A DNA stretch of 56,837 bases, from NCBI GenBank assembly GCA_964550025.1, contig CAZJYI010000067.1, positions 1 to 56,837 on the forward strand, in the 5' to 3' direction. Origin of the DNA: CAZJYI01 sp964550025. Lineage in GTDB: Bacteria > Verrucomicrobiota > Kiritimatiellia > UBA8416 > CAYOBW01. Each line of letters starts with the position of its first letter. Positions within the stretch are counted from its first letter, which is position 1. The notes under the pieces were generated by a model. It did not search any database. It saw only the letters and a list, made by a program, of their open reading frames with translations, and was not told where the DNA came from. This document shows positions 41,950 through 50,667 of the stretch, piece by piece. The position numbers were made by a program, and so were the translations under genes.

Positions 41950-44523
41950 CTATTCTCCGCCTCTCACCCGGTAATACGCCTTCCCCTCCCCCGCCGGCTC
42001 CAGCCACTCTACGGCATCCCCCGCGTTGGACCACACGCCGCCGGTGAGATCCTCCGCCCGCTCGAGCTGCAGCCAAAGCCGCATCCACCCGTTGCTCGTC
42101 GCCAGCATCAGCCCGCCCAGGCGCAGGTCGAGGATCGAGTTGGAAGAGTAGAGTCCGAAGGTGTCGGGGTTCTCGGCAATCGCATCCAGCAGGGGGTCTT
42201 CGTCGCGCGTGGGATCGAGCCCCATGTCGAGTTCGTCCCCGTCCAGGCGGCCGTCACCATCACTATCGGCACTGCTATCCACGAATTCGTACGCGCCAAT
42301 GTCGCCGATGGCAACACCGTCGCCGTTGCCGTCCAAGGGTCTCTCGGTACCGTCCAGGTCCCGGCGGATGTCGATGCCGGGGGGACCGGTATCGATGCAC
42401 GGCGACGCAGCACGAAGGCGGTAGTTGTTGGTGGCGGCACCGGCAAACAGGGGCGCATTGGTGGTGTTACCCGCTCCGGCCGGCCGGGGTACGGTGCAGC
42501 ACCAGCCGTACGACCCGCCTTCCCAATTCGCCCGCGCCGTGAATGCCATGTTGGAGAACACAATCGTGCTCTGCACGGTGGCGCCACTCTGACACCACAC
42601 GCCGCCACCACGGCCCTCGCCGCCGCTGCTGCCGCCGCGCGCCGCGTTGCCGACGACAGTGCAGTTCTGAACGGCACTGTCCCCCTTGCAGTACAGTCCG
42701 CCGCCGTGGCCGTCTCCGTCCTGTCTGCCTCCGCTCTCGTCGCCGCCGCGCGCGCCATTGCGGGCGACCAGGCACCCCTGTACAACAGCCCCGTTCACGC
42801 AGTACACGCCGCCGCCCAGACCGTCGCCGCCGTCTGCGGAGCTCATCGAGTCGCCGGAGCCGCCCACGACCATATTGTCGACAATGACGCAGTTGCGCAC
42901 GATGCCGCTCGAGCAGTGCACACCGCCGCCCTGGCCGGGCTCCCCACGAATCGACAGCACGCCGTCGGCGCCTTGGGCCAGGTTGTTGCTGATGATGCAG
43001 TTCTGCACGGTGCCGCCGTCCCTGCAGTGAACGCCCCCGCCGCTCCCTTCCCCCACCTCTGCGATGTACTGCCCGTTCACTACGCTGAACCCGTCGAGTA
43101 CTGCTCTACCGTCGATCATGAAAACACGATGGGTGTGCTGCCCGTCCACCACCGGCCGCACCGCCCCTTCAACGCCCCTGACGGCAATCGTCTTATCCAG
43201 CTTCACCTGGCTCCCCGGACGGTAGGTGTGGGGAGCAACGAGCACGGTATCACGCACATTCGCAGCATTGACCGCGCTCTGAATGCGGGTCGCCGCGTCA
43301 AGCCAATTCGTGTAGGGCCAGACGGCGGCGCCATTGGACGCGAAGACCGAGATCTGGTTCTCTCCAGGTACGAGCGGAACGTTCGTGACCGTCCACGTAT
43401 CTCCCGCCACTTGCCACGAGCCACCCGCCGAAGCAAGGGAATTGGCCCAGCGCATCATCCCGATCACCCACCCCCCGTTGGTTCCGGCAATCGTGCAGCT
43501 ATCGATCTCGCCCGGGACGGTCGCGTTGACGTTGGTGATATCGACAAACGGCGGGGGATCGTATTCGTAGGCTCCCATGTCGACCCTGAGGCCCACCACG
43601 CGCGGCTGCTCGTCCAGGTCTCTCGTCCCAGCCATCCAGGCCAGGTTAGTGCCGGCATTGATGCAGGGACTCGCGGGCAAAAGGCGGAAGTCAATCATGC
43701 CGGGGGCTTTGAACAGCGGTGCGTTGGTCGTGTTGCCGGGTCCGCCCGGACGGGGCGTCGTGCACGAGTGGGCAACGCTCAGGTTGCCAAGGTGGTTGTA
43801 CCAGTTGGCACCATCGACAGTGGCGCTGTTGTCGTAAACGATCGAGCTCTTCACCGCGCCCCCGTAGCACCCGCCGCCGTGGTTGCCGGCCGAGTTCTCG
43901 ACGACGGTGCAGCCCTGCACGATGCCACCGACGGTCCCGCCGCCGTCCGACCCGGCCTGATTGTGCCAGACCAGACAGTTCCTCAACGTCCCGCCGTCAC
44001 AGCCGCCCCCGTTTCCATCCGCCTGGTTACGAGAGAGCACGCAGTTCACGAGCGTGCCGCCGTAACAGCCGGCACCACGCAGCGACCGGTTGGCATGAAT
44101 GGTGCACCTCGCGACGACGGGGAGCGTGCCGTTGCACTCAATCCCACCGCCGACATCACTTCTGCGCATGCGGGTAACGGTGAACCCGCTGATGCGGCAC
44201 GCCACGTTGTCCAGGTAGAAACCGCCGGACGCATCCCGCCCGTTGATTTCCGTTTCCTCGTCCCCGTTCACACTCCGTACGGAGATAGCGTTGGTGACCC
44301 GGATCCGCGACGAAACGTAGTACGTGCCGTTGGTCACCAACACCACGTCACCCGCGTTCGTGGCGACATCGACTGCGGCCTGGATGCTGTGCCACGCATT
44401 CGACCACGCCGTGCCGGGCCCGTCGGACGGGCTGTTGGTCCAAACAAAGACCGTCGCACCCCGGCTCACCGGAACACACATCACGAGCAAAGCAGAAAGA
44501 CAGAACGACCGGACCCCTCTCAT
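41950..44523 (-). CDS. Secreted right-handed beta-helix (parallel beta-helix, choice-of-anchor-type) protein
   Basis: 857 residues with signal peptide MRGVRSFCLSALLVMCVPVSRG. Two long parallel beta-helix regions are visible from repeated coils such as GGTLVNCVLSRNQADGNGGG, GGTLRNCLVWHNQAG and VQNCTVVGNAARGG, each ending in a SPCI(N/D)xG...GAYEY closure (SPCINAGTN, GAYEY; SPCIDTG, GAYEF). A Ser/Gly-rich segment with GENQISVFASNGA lies between. Such proteins are abundant in Kiritimatiellota-like genomes and often act as polysaccharide lyases or surface proteins; no catalytic residue can be assigned here. A short heptanucleotide tract (about 43408-43430) encodes SWQVAG. Confidence 0.82.
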   Translation of the reverse strand: MRGVRSFCLSALLVMCVPVSRGATVFVWTNSPSDGPGTAWSNAWHSIQAAVDVATNAGDVVLVTNGTYYVSSRIRVTNAISVRSVNGDEETEINGRDASGGFYLDNVACRISGFTVTRMRRSDVGGGIECNGTLPVVARCTIHANRSLRGAGCYGGTLVNCVLSRNQADGNGGGCDGGTLRNCLVWHNQAGSDGGGTVGGIVQGCTVVENSAGNHGGGCYGGAVKSSIVYDNSATVDGANWYNHLGNLSVAHSCTTPRPGGPGNTTNAPLFKAPGMIDFRLLPASPCINAGTNLAWMAGTRDLDEQPRVVGLRVDMGAYEYDPPPFVDITNVNATVPGEIDSCTIAGTNGGWVIGMMRWANSLASAGGSWQVAGDTWTVTNVPLVPGENQISVFASNGAAVWPYTNWLDAATRIQSAVNAANVRDTVLVAPHTYRPGSQVKLDKTIAVRGVEGAVRPVVDGQHTHRVFMIDGRAVLDGFSVVNGQYIAEVGEGSGGGVHCRDGGTVQNCIISNNLAQGADGVLSIRGEPGQGGGVHCSSGIVRNCVIVDNMVVGGSGDSMSSADGGDGLGGGVYCVNGAVVQGCLVARNGARGGDESGGRQDGDGHGGGLYCKGDSAVQNCTVVGNAARGGSSGGEGRGGGVWCQSGATVQSTIVFSNMAFTARANWEGGSYGWCCTVPRPAGAGNTTNAPLFAGAATNNYRLRAASPCIDTGPPGIDIRRDLDGTERPLDGNGDGVAIGDIGAYEFVDSSADSDGDGRLDGDELDMGLDPTRDEDPLLDAIAENPDTFGLYSSNSILDLRLGGLMLATSNGWMRLWLQLERAEDLTGGVWSNAGDAVEWLEPAGEGKAYYRVRGGE

Positions 44524-44563
44524 CGCGCAACCTCCCCGGATTGGTTCCTGTTGCGGAAAGAAA

Positions 44564-44817
44564 GTAGCCCGTCCGCCGAGGCGGAAACGCGGGCCTCCCC
44601 TTACGACACGCCTTCGTGCCGGCTTCAGCCCGCTTCCGGCAAAAACCGGCTACTTGCGAGCACACAAAACCGTTGTCCGCAACAGGACCCAGACTAGCAG
44701 TTGAAGACGGATTCTAGCATCTCAAGGCGAAAATGACAAAACGTTTGGGGCACCAAAACGCTCGTCTGAGGTACCCGTCCCCACCCGCCGCGGTACCTGT
44801 TCGATGTACCTGTCCCC
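44564..44817. repeat. REP-like repeat R3 and TACCTGTCCCC elements
   Basis: R3 (44564-44652) runs from GTAGCCCGTCCGCCGAGGCG to CAAAAACCGGCTAC with internal hairpins. Then TACCCGTCCCC (about 44772), a partial TACCTGTTCG (about 44794) and TACCTGTCCCC (44807-44817) lie in the same direction. Together they occupy most of the 339-bp gap between the beta-helix gene and P5; no gene is seen. Confidence 0.8.
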
Positions 44818-44862
44818 ACACGCGTGTCCCGTGAGTCTCCCATTCGGCGGCACTCGGTCCAG

Positions 44863-47800
44863 TCACCGCCCCGCGAAGCACACCACGCTCCCGGACTCCG
44901 TCGTCATCAACAGACGGCCTTCGGCGGCGATCATGGCGTCAAACGAGGGAACATCGGCCAGCGACGTCTTCGTCACGACCTCACCGCTGTCAGCTTTGAG
45001 CGTCCAGAGTTCACTGCCCATGCGACCGTCGAATGCGGCCAGCGGGTCGCCGTCCCGGACCTTGTCGGGCGGGCCGCAGACATACAACGCGTCCCCGGCA
45101 AGCACCATGGCCTTCACCCGGACGGGCAGCCAGCGGTGCCAGACGGGCGGGTCGACGCGACTGAAGCCCATCCCCTTATCCTTGGCCCACGCCGTCGGAT
45201 GGATAGTCGGCTCGTGGTCATTCGCGTCGGCAATCAACAGGTAGCCCTTGGTCTGCGGATCGTAGCGGGCACTCAAGGGGTAACGTGACGTGTAGGCTTT
45301 CAACGCGTAGGTCGTCTCGGGGCCCACGACAACAAGCTGCCCGCTCTTGGGCGCAAAGATGGAATGGTTGAAGCCCACCCAGGTGCGGCGATACGTCCAA
45401 TAGGTGCGATTGAAGAACGTGTCGTCCAGAAAGCCGCTTGTCGTGAACAAGTGAAGCCCCAGGTCCCGCTCGCCGAGGTTCTTGTTCTCGTCGACGATGA
45501 TGTCGGCCATCTTCTCGAACGTGTCGAACTTCCTGCCCGCCCACGACACGTTGAAGATGTCTTCGTTGACGTACGGCTTGTTGTCCAGGTTGAGCGGCGG
45601 CTGCTTCGTAACCTCCGCCTTGCTGAGATACTTGGCTGGTTGCCGCTTGAGGTCAGGCGAGAAGCGCATCTGGTTGATGTAGATGTAGCCGCCTTCTGCT
45701 ACGATCACATCCGAATTGCCGCCTTCGATGTGATAGGCCGCCACGAACTCGTTCCTCGCGTTGTCCTCCCGCGTATCCGTGAGCGTATGCAATCGCGTGC
45801 TGTGCTTGATTTCGCCGGTGCCGATGTCGACGGCATACAGGAACAGCCCGCCGTCCAGAAAGGTCGACCGCCCCGCGCTGCAGTACGCCAGATCGCCGAG
45901 AATGGCAACGCTGCCGTGCAGCCGCCAGGCCGATTCGAGCCGCCCATCGACCGCTATCCACCGCTCCGCAGGTGCAAGGCGGCGCCGCCAGACGAGCCGC
46001 CCGTCCTTGGCCGCCACGCAATAAAGGTACCCGTCCCCACAGCCGAACACGACGCGGCCGCGGTGAACGGACGGTGGCGAGTCAATCCGCGCCCCCGCAG
46101 CAAACGTCCAGAGCCTGTCCCCGCTCTTCGCGTCGAGCGCGTGAATGAGGTACCTGTCCCTCGCCGCCACGTAGACGCGCCCGTCTGACGCAACCGGCGG
46201 CGTGATCGCGCCGCCCAGCTCCGCCTTCCAATCCAGCTTCGGGCTGCCCGGCAACCCGCCGCTCACCGCCCCCGCACGCCGAACGTCGCCACGATACGTC
46301 GGCCAGGAACTGCTCGCCGGCGACGAGTCACCGGTCATTGGGATGGAAAAAGCCTGTCCCTTCTCGACGGGGCCGGGCTGAGCGTCCGCCAACGGGTCCG
46401 CCGCGCCTGGCGCCGGGCGCGCGGAGTAGGCGTTGAAGCCTTTCATCATCGCACCGGCATAACAGAAGCACGAGTGTGGCGGCTGGTAGAGCAGGCCGTT
46501 GGCGGGCATGACCCCGTAGGTGCAGGAACCGCGTACCCAGTCGTTCTGGTTGTGCGGCTCACCGGCCATGCTCAGAAACTCGATGCCGCGGTACTGGGTA
46601 ATCAGGTGGCGTTGTGTACTCTTTGCCCGGTAGCAACGGAGATGATGCCCCTGGCTCTGAACGGCGCTGACGTCGATGCTCTCCGTCTTCTCACCCGTTC
46701 CGAAATCGTAGCCGGTAATGGACCCCGGCCCGGAACACCATACCTGTCCCCGCGCGCAAAAGACGTCGTACTCGCGCATCGTATTGCCCTGGGGTCCCTG
46801 GGATGTCGTCCAGAGCGGCTTGCCGTTCTCGAGCGACAGACCCGTGATGGCTTTGCGCGACGCGAGAATGGCCTTGTCACCGGCGAGAAACAGCATCGTC
46901 GGCTGGCCCGGATTTCCCCGCCTCTTTTTCCTGCCCGGTTTCTTGCCCTGGGGCGGCTTTGGCAGTTCGGAAACAGCCGGAGCGTAGTTCCAGCGAACCG
47001 TGCCGTCCGCCCGGTTCAGACACACGGTCTCCTTGCGGTTGTGATAGACGACCGCGTCGCCTCCAACGCAGGTCAACTGACCGGCGATGCTGCCGTCCCT
47101 CGCCTCCCACATGATCTTCCCGGCGGCAGCGTCATAGCAGACAATTCTGGCCGGCGGCCCCTTCTCCCCCGAGGGTGCGCGGCCGACGCAGAGTACCTGT
47201 CCCCCGGCTGCAAGGACCTCCATCGTGCCCGCCGTACCAGGAATCGTGGACAGCGTCTTGCCGGTCGCCGCATCCAGGACCTCCACATCACCGCTATAGT
47301 CGACCGTGCAGTAGAGACGGTCGCCGTCGGCCGTCAGCCGTCGTGCCAGCATCCCCCCGAAGAGGCGCAGCGCCTTCGTCTTCCACGCTTTGGTTCCCCA
47401 TGTCGGCAGCGGCCGCTGCCAGAGCGGCGAACCGTTGAACGCGTCACGCGCCTCAAGCGTCCACTGTTCCGGGAGCCGCGGGTCCTCCATCCCGGTCACC
47501 CCGTAGTCGAACACGTAGAAGAGCCGCCCCCTGGCTGTCACCATGGCAACCGTGCTGTTGTTGAACTCATGACTGCGCCCCCACAACGGCCCGGCATGCC
47601 ACCGCAACCCGCCCGGCGGTCCGGTTTCGGCATCCTCCGAAACGGGATTGCCCGAGGCGCTATGGAGGAAATGAGTCCACTCATCCAGCTCAGAAGGCCA
47701 GGGCTTGCGAACCGTGCCGCGTGGTACCTGTCCCCCATTCAGAAACACCGCTGTGCCGCCAGGCACCAACACGCGCGTGAGTTCTTCCCTCGAAACCTGA

Positions 47801-48129
47801 CACCCGACACCCGCCACTACTAGGTTCACCAGGTTCTCGGCGTAGGGCAGGCGCCTTCCGTCGAACGTGTTCACCGACACACGGCCGTGCAGCCCCTTGG
47901 CCAGGATCTGTTGGCGAACGGTTGCCACCATTGCCGCATCGGTGTCCAGCCCCTGCACGACGCAAGCACCGTTCGCTCCAAACTCGGTCAGGAACGCCGC
48001 GTCGCACTGCCCAACCGCCACAACAATACCGCCCTTTACGCCGGAGTCCTCGAGGATCTTTCCAGCCGGGCCGGCCCGCACACTGCAGGCGATCGCTGCT
48101 CCCAACAGCAACGCAACGCATCTTCTCAT
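44863..48129 (-). CDS. Paralog P5: secreted methyltransferase-like plus PQQ-type propeller protein
   Basis: 1088 residues, start MRRCVALLLGAAIACSVRAG; AAAGGA upstream favours ATG 48129 or 48132 over the 48168 start. The most divergent paralog: Rossmann motif I is VVAVGQCDAAFLTEFG, without GxGxG, but GLDTD and NTFDGRRLPYAE remain. Shared residues are HHLRCYRAKST, RGSCTYGVMPANGLLY and HSCFCY. At the site where P1-P4 carry a heptanucleotide array (RLATRD), P5 instead has a TACCTGTCCCC element (47725-47735). Further elements are at 46151, 46741 and 47194. It is separated from the other paralogs by the beta-helix gene. Function unknown. Confidence 0.82.
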   Translation of the reverse strand: MRRCVALLLGAAIACSVRAGPAGKILEDSGVKGGIVVAVGQCDAAFLTEFGANGACVVQGLDTDAAMVATVRQQILAKGLHGRVSVNTFDGRRLPYAENLVNLVVAGVGCQVSREELTRVLVPGGTAVFLNGGQVPRGTVRKPWPSELDEWTHFLHSASGNPVSEDAETGPPGGLRWHAGPLWGRSHEFNNSTVAMVTARGRLFYVFDYGVTGMEDPRLPEQWTLEARDAFNGSPLWQRPLPTWGTKAWKTKALRLFGGMLARRLTADGDRLYCTVDYSGDVEVLDAATGKTLSTIPGTAGTMEVLAAGGQVLCVGRAPSGEKGPPARIVCYDAAAGKIMWEARDGSIAGQLTCVGGDAVVYHNRKETVCLNRADGTVRWNYAPAVSELPKPPQGKKPGRKKRRGNPGQPTMLFLAGDKAILASRKAITGLSLENGKPLWTTSQGPQGNTMREYDVFCARGQVWCSGPGSITGYDFGTGEKTESIDVSAVQSQGHHLRCYRAKSTQRHLITQYRGIEFLSMAGEPHNQNDWVRGSCTYGVMPANGLLYQPPHSCFCYAGAMMKGFNAYSARPAPGAADPLADAQPGPVEKGQAFSIPMTGDSSPASSSWPTYRGDVRRAGAVSGGLPGSPKLDWKAELGGAITPPVASDGRVYVAARDRYLIHALDAKSGDRLWTFAAGARIDSPPSVHRGRVVFGCGDGYLYCVAAKDGRLVWRRRLAPAERWIAVDGRLESAWRLHGSVAILGDLAYCSAGRSTFLDGGLFLYAVDIGTGEIKHSTRLHTLTDTREDNARNEFVAAYHIEGGNSDVIVAEGGYIYINQMRFSPDLKRQPAKYLSKAEVTKQPPLNLDNKPYVNEDIFNVSWAGRKFDTFEKMADIIVDENKNLGERDLGLHLFTTSGFLDDTFFNRTYWTYRRTWVGFNHSIFAPKSGQLVVVGPETTYALKAYTSRYPLSARYDPQTKGYLLIADANDHEPTIHPTAWAKDKGMGFSRVDPPVWHRWLPVRVKAMVLAGDALYVCGPPDKVRDGDPLAAFDGRMGSELWTLKADSGEVVTKTSLADVPSFDAMIAAEGRLLMTTESGSVVCFAGR

Positions 48130-48320
48130 CATCTGTCCTTTCGCTGTTTCCTGCGCGGCTTCCGCCATGCGGGGAGTCCAAACCGAACCACTGCGTACGG
48201 CCCTTCATACCAAACCGCACGGGCCAAAGACAACAGCCGCATTGCAGTCGCCTCCCGCAAACGGCACGATACCCGCGGCCATCGGCTATGCAATCGTAAG
48301 AGCAAGCACACGAGAGGGGT

Positions 48321-49181
48321 ATGATCATGAACGATGAGACACAGAGCAACAGCGTCGAGCCGTACGACCTGACACAAGAACGGTGCGGAACGGTCCCCGT
48401 TACGATCAAGACCGGTGACTACACGGGGCAGTTCCGCGTCGACGAGACAGGGCCCTATTCCTGTCCAAAGGTTGGGGGCGAGGTCGTGGTGTACCTGTCA
48501 CCGGGCAGAGGCCATCAGATCAGTACGGGCAACTACTTCTTCTTCGACGTTCTGAAAGACGGCGAAGTTGCGAACATCACAAATGGAGTGGCAGCGGAGG
48601 CGAGCGGGGACACCCTCACATTCCACAGCGTATCCATCAAGATCGACCCCGGTTCGTACGGCTGCAAAGGAGGCGGATGCAAGCTGACGAGTTACCCGAA
48701 GAAACTGATTACCGACAACCCCGAGAGCTTCACGGTCATCGCCGGAATGCGCTACGCGCTTGATACGGGCGCAGCGATCGGGCCGACACAGGACGGGAAG
48801 CACTACGGTTCATATGTGTGGTTCGACGTACGCGGAGATGGCACCATCTGGTCACGGTGGTACGCGGCGGCCGGACTCGGCAGCACACTGCATCTGAACA
48901 CCGGTGTGGCGAGAATGACACCGCCGCACGGGGAGCTCAGATACCGTATCGGGAACAACGACAAGCACTGTGAGCACACGGGACCGGCCGACGTGCCGGT
49001 CATATTCGGACTGCGAACGTGCATCATCGTGCTCCCGCAGACAGTCGGAGGGCACAATTACGTGCAGGGCGTCGCGTACATCTCCCCCGAATACACTCCC
49101 GAGTCCGCGACGCAGTCCTTCTGTGCGGGGAACGCGTGGTTTGACTGGGAGATTCCCCGAGATCTCCCGGCGAATCGGTGA
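48321..49181 (+). CDS. Unknown protein
   Basis: 286 residues; ATG 48321 or ATG 48327 (GAGAGGGG upstream suits the second better). There is no clear signal peptide. The sequence is beta-rich with many Gly, Tyr and Thr and several cysteines (PYSCPKVGG, YGCKGGGCKL, GLRTCIIVLPQ). It ends FDWEIPRDLPANR. I do not recognise the family. It is divergent from P5 and convergent with the sulfatase gene, so it stands alone; the gap 48130-48320 shows no clear promoter. A TACCTGTCACC near-match falls at about 48493. Confidence 0.65.
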   Translation: MIMNDETQSNSVEPYDLTQERCGTVPVTIKTGDYTGQFRVDETGPYSCPKVGGEVVVYLSPGRGHQISTGNYFFFDVLKDGEVANITNGVAAEASGDTLTFHSVSIKIDPGSYGCKGGGCKLTSYPKKLITDNPESFTVIAGMRYALDTGAAIGPTQDGKHYGSYVWFDVRGDGTIWSRWYAAAGLGSTLHLNTGVARMTPPHGELRYRIGNNDKHCEHTGPADVPVIFGLRTCIIVLPQTVGGHNYVQGVAYISPEYTPESATQSFCAGNAWFDWEIPRDLPANR

Positions 49182-49229
49182 CGACCTACACGGGCTGGCT
49201 TTGCTGCGTCCGGCGGCGCCAGCAAGGCA

Positions 49230-50654
49230 TCACGGAGCCATCCGGTGGTTCTTGACGGACACTTCGGCCCAGTGCTGCCAGTTGCCGCCGTCGTACCAGC
49301 GCGGCGGGGGCAACGGCGTCTCCCATGCTTCCAGCGCACGGAGCAGTTCCTTCGTAACGGCCGGGTGGCGATCCGCAACGTTGGTCGTCTCGCCGGGATC
49401 GTCGTCCAGGTTGATCAGGGCGAGCGGCAGGTAGAGCTTGCGCTCCTCCTCCAGGGGGTTGCCGGCAACGCGGACCAGCTTCCATGGACCGTGTCGCACG
49501 GCCGCCACACGCCACAGCCGCCAGAACAGGAATTCGTGCGGTGCCTCCTTGCGGGTACCATCGAGGAACGGCAGCAGGTTCACGCCGTCCAGCTTCCGGT
49601 CCGGCGGCATTGTGCCTCCGCCCGCCGCCACACAGGTGGGCAGTAGGTCGAGAGAACTGACAGGATGCTCGTAGCGAACGCCTTTCGGCAATCGCGCGGG
49701 CCAGGAGACAATGAACGGCACGCGGATGCCGCCCTCCCAGTAGGTGCCCTTGGAGCCCCGAAGCGGCAAGTTCGACGACGCATTGTTGTCGGCGCCACCG
49801 TTGTCGTTGAAGAAGACGAACAGGGTGTTGTCTGTCAGGCCCAACTCGTCCAGTGCCTTCTGAATGCGGCCGATGTTCAGATCCATTGACCGCGTCATGG
49901 CGGCCAGGATCCGGCGCTTCTCGGGCGAGACGCGGCTGAACTGCTCGACGTCCTCCTCCTTGGCGTGCATCGGTGTGTGCACGGCGTTGTAGGAAAGGTA
50001 GATGAAGAACGGTTTCCCGTTTCTGCGCCGCATGAACTCGAGTGCGGCATTGGTCAGGTCATCCGTGAGGTAGTGGATCTCCTTCTCCTCGTCGAGTGGT
50101 TCGTGGTTGCGGCGCATGGCATGACCGCGGGCGGCTTTCTTGATCGGCCAGTAGGAGCGCGAACCGCCGAGAAAGCCCCAGAACTCGTCGAAGCCGCGCC
50201 GATTCGGATGGTACTGATCGTGTTCACCGAGATGCCATTTGCCGACGGCCATGGTACAATAACCCTGCGCGCGCATGGCGTCGCCAAGGGTCATCTCGTC
50301 GACGTCCAAGCCAAGGTCCTGCCTGGTAAATCCCGGCGTCGGTTTGGTGGGACAGTTGTTCTCGGCGCCGAAGCGGTGTTGGTAGCGGCCGGTCATCAGC
50401 CCCATCCGGGACGGAGCACAGACCGACGCACTAACGTAGCCTTGCGAGCAGAAGACACCGTCGCGCGCAAGCCGATCGATATTCGGCGTCGGTATCTGTG
50501 TACAGCCGGTGACGCCGAAATCCGCATAGCCCGCATCATCCGAAAGTACGATGATCACATTGGGTTTCCCTTCACGGGCCACCGCCTGCCCCATTCCGTC
50601 GGGAGTGGTCAGAAGAGCACAGAAGGCCAATCCCACCAGCATGCGTCTTGTCAT
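49230..50654 (-). CDS. Secreted type I sulfatase (arylsulfatase A family)
   Basis: 474 residues from ATG 50654 (GAGGAG upstream). The frame extends to 50969, but that part overlaps alanine racemase antisense and is not used. Signal peptide MTRRMLVGLAFCALLTTPDGMGQA. Motifs are PNVIIVLSDDAGYADFG, CAPSR with Cys79 as the formylglycine residue, GKWHLGEHD, YNAVHTPMH, FFNDNGG and GGIRVPFIVSWP. It removes sulfate esters from an extracellular substrate, probably a glycan given the neighbours. It needs formylglycine-generating enzyme or AtsB-type maturation; neither gene is in this window. It lies 13 bp downstream of alr. Confidence 0.93.
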   Translation of the reverse strand: MTRRMLVGLAFCALLTTPDGMGQAVAREGKPNVIIVLSDDAGYADFGVTGCTQIPTPNIDRLARDGVFCSQGYVSASVCAPSRMGLMTGRYQHRFGAENNCPTKPTPGFTRQDLGLDVDEMTLGDAMRAQGYCTMAVGKWHLGEHDQYHPNRRGFDEFWGFLGGSRSYWPIKKAARGHAMRRNHEPLDEEKEIHYLTDDLTNAALEFMRRRNGKPFFIYLSYNAVHTPMHAKEEDVEQFSRVSPEKRRILAAMTRSMDLNIGRIQKALDELGLTDNTLFVFFNDNGGADNNASSNLPLRGSKGTYWEGGIRVPFIVSWPARLPKGVRYEHPVSSLDLLPTCVAAGGGTMPPDRKLDGVNLLPFLDGTRKEAPHEFLFWRLWRVAAVRHGPWKLVRVAGNPLEEERKLYLPLALINLDDDPGETTNVADRHPAVTKELLRALEAWETPLPPPRWYDGGNWQHWAEVSVKNHRMAP

Positions 50655-50667
50655 TGCTCGCTTCTCC

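Noticed and set aside
41794..44697. A 967-codon plus-strand frame opposite the beta-helix gene
   Set aside because: High GC leaves stops rare opposite GC-rich genes. It has no Shine-Dalgarno or family motif, and the minus strand has a signal peptide and clear beta-helix repeats.
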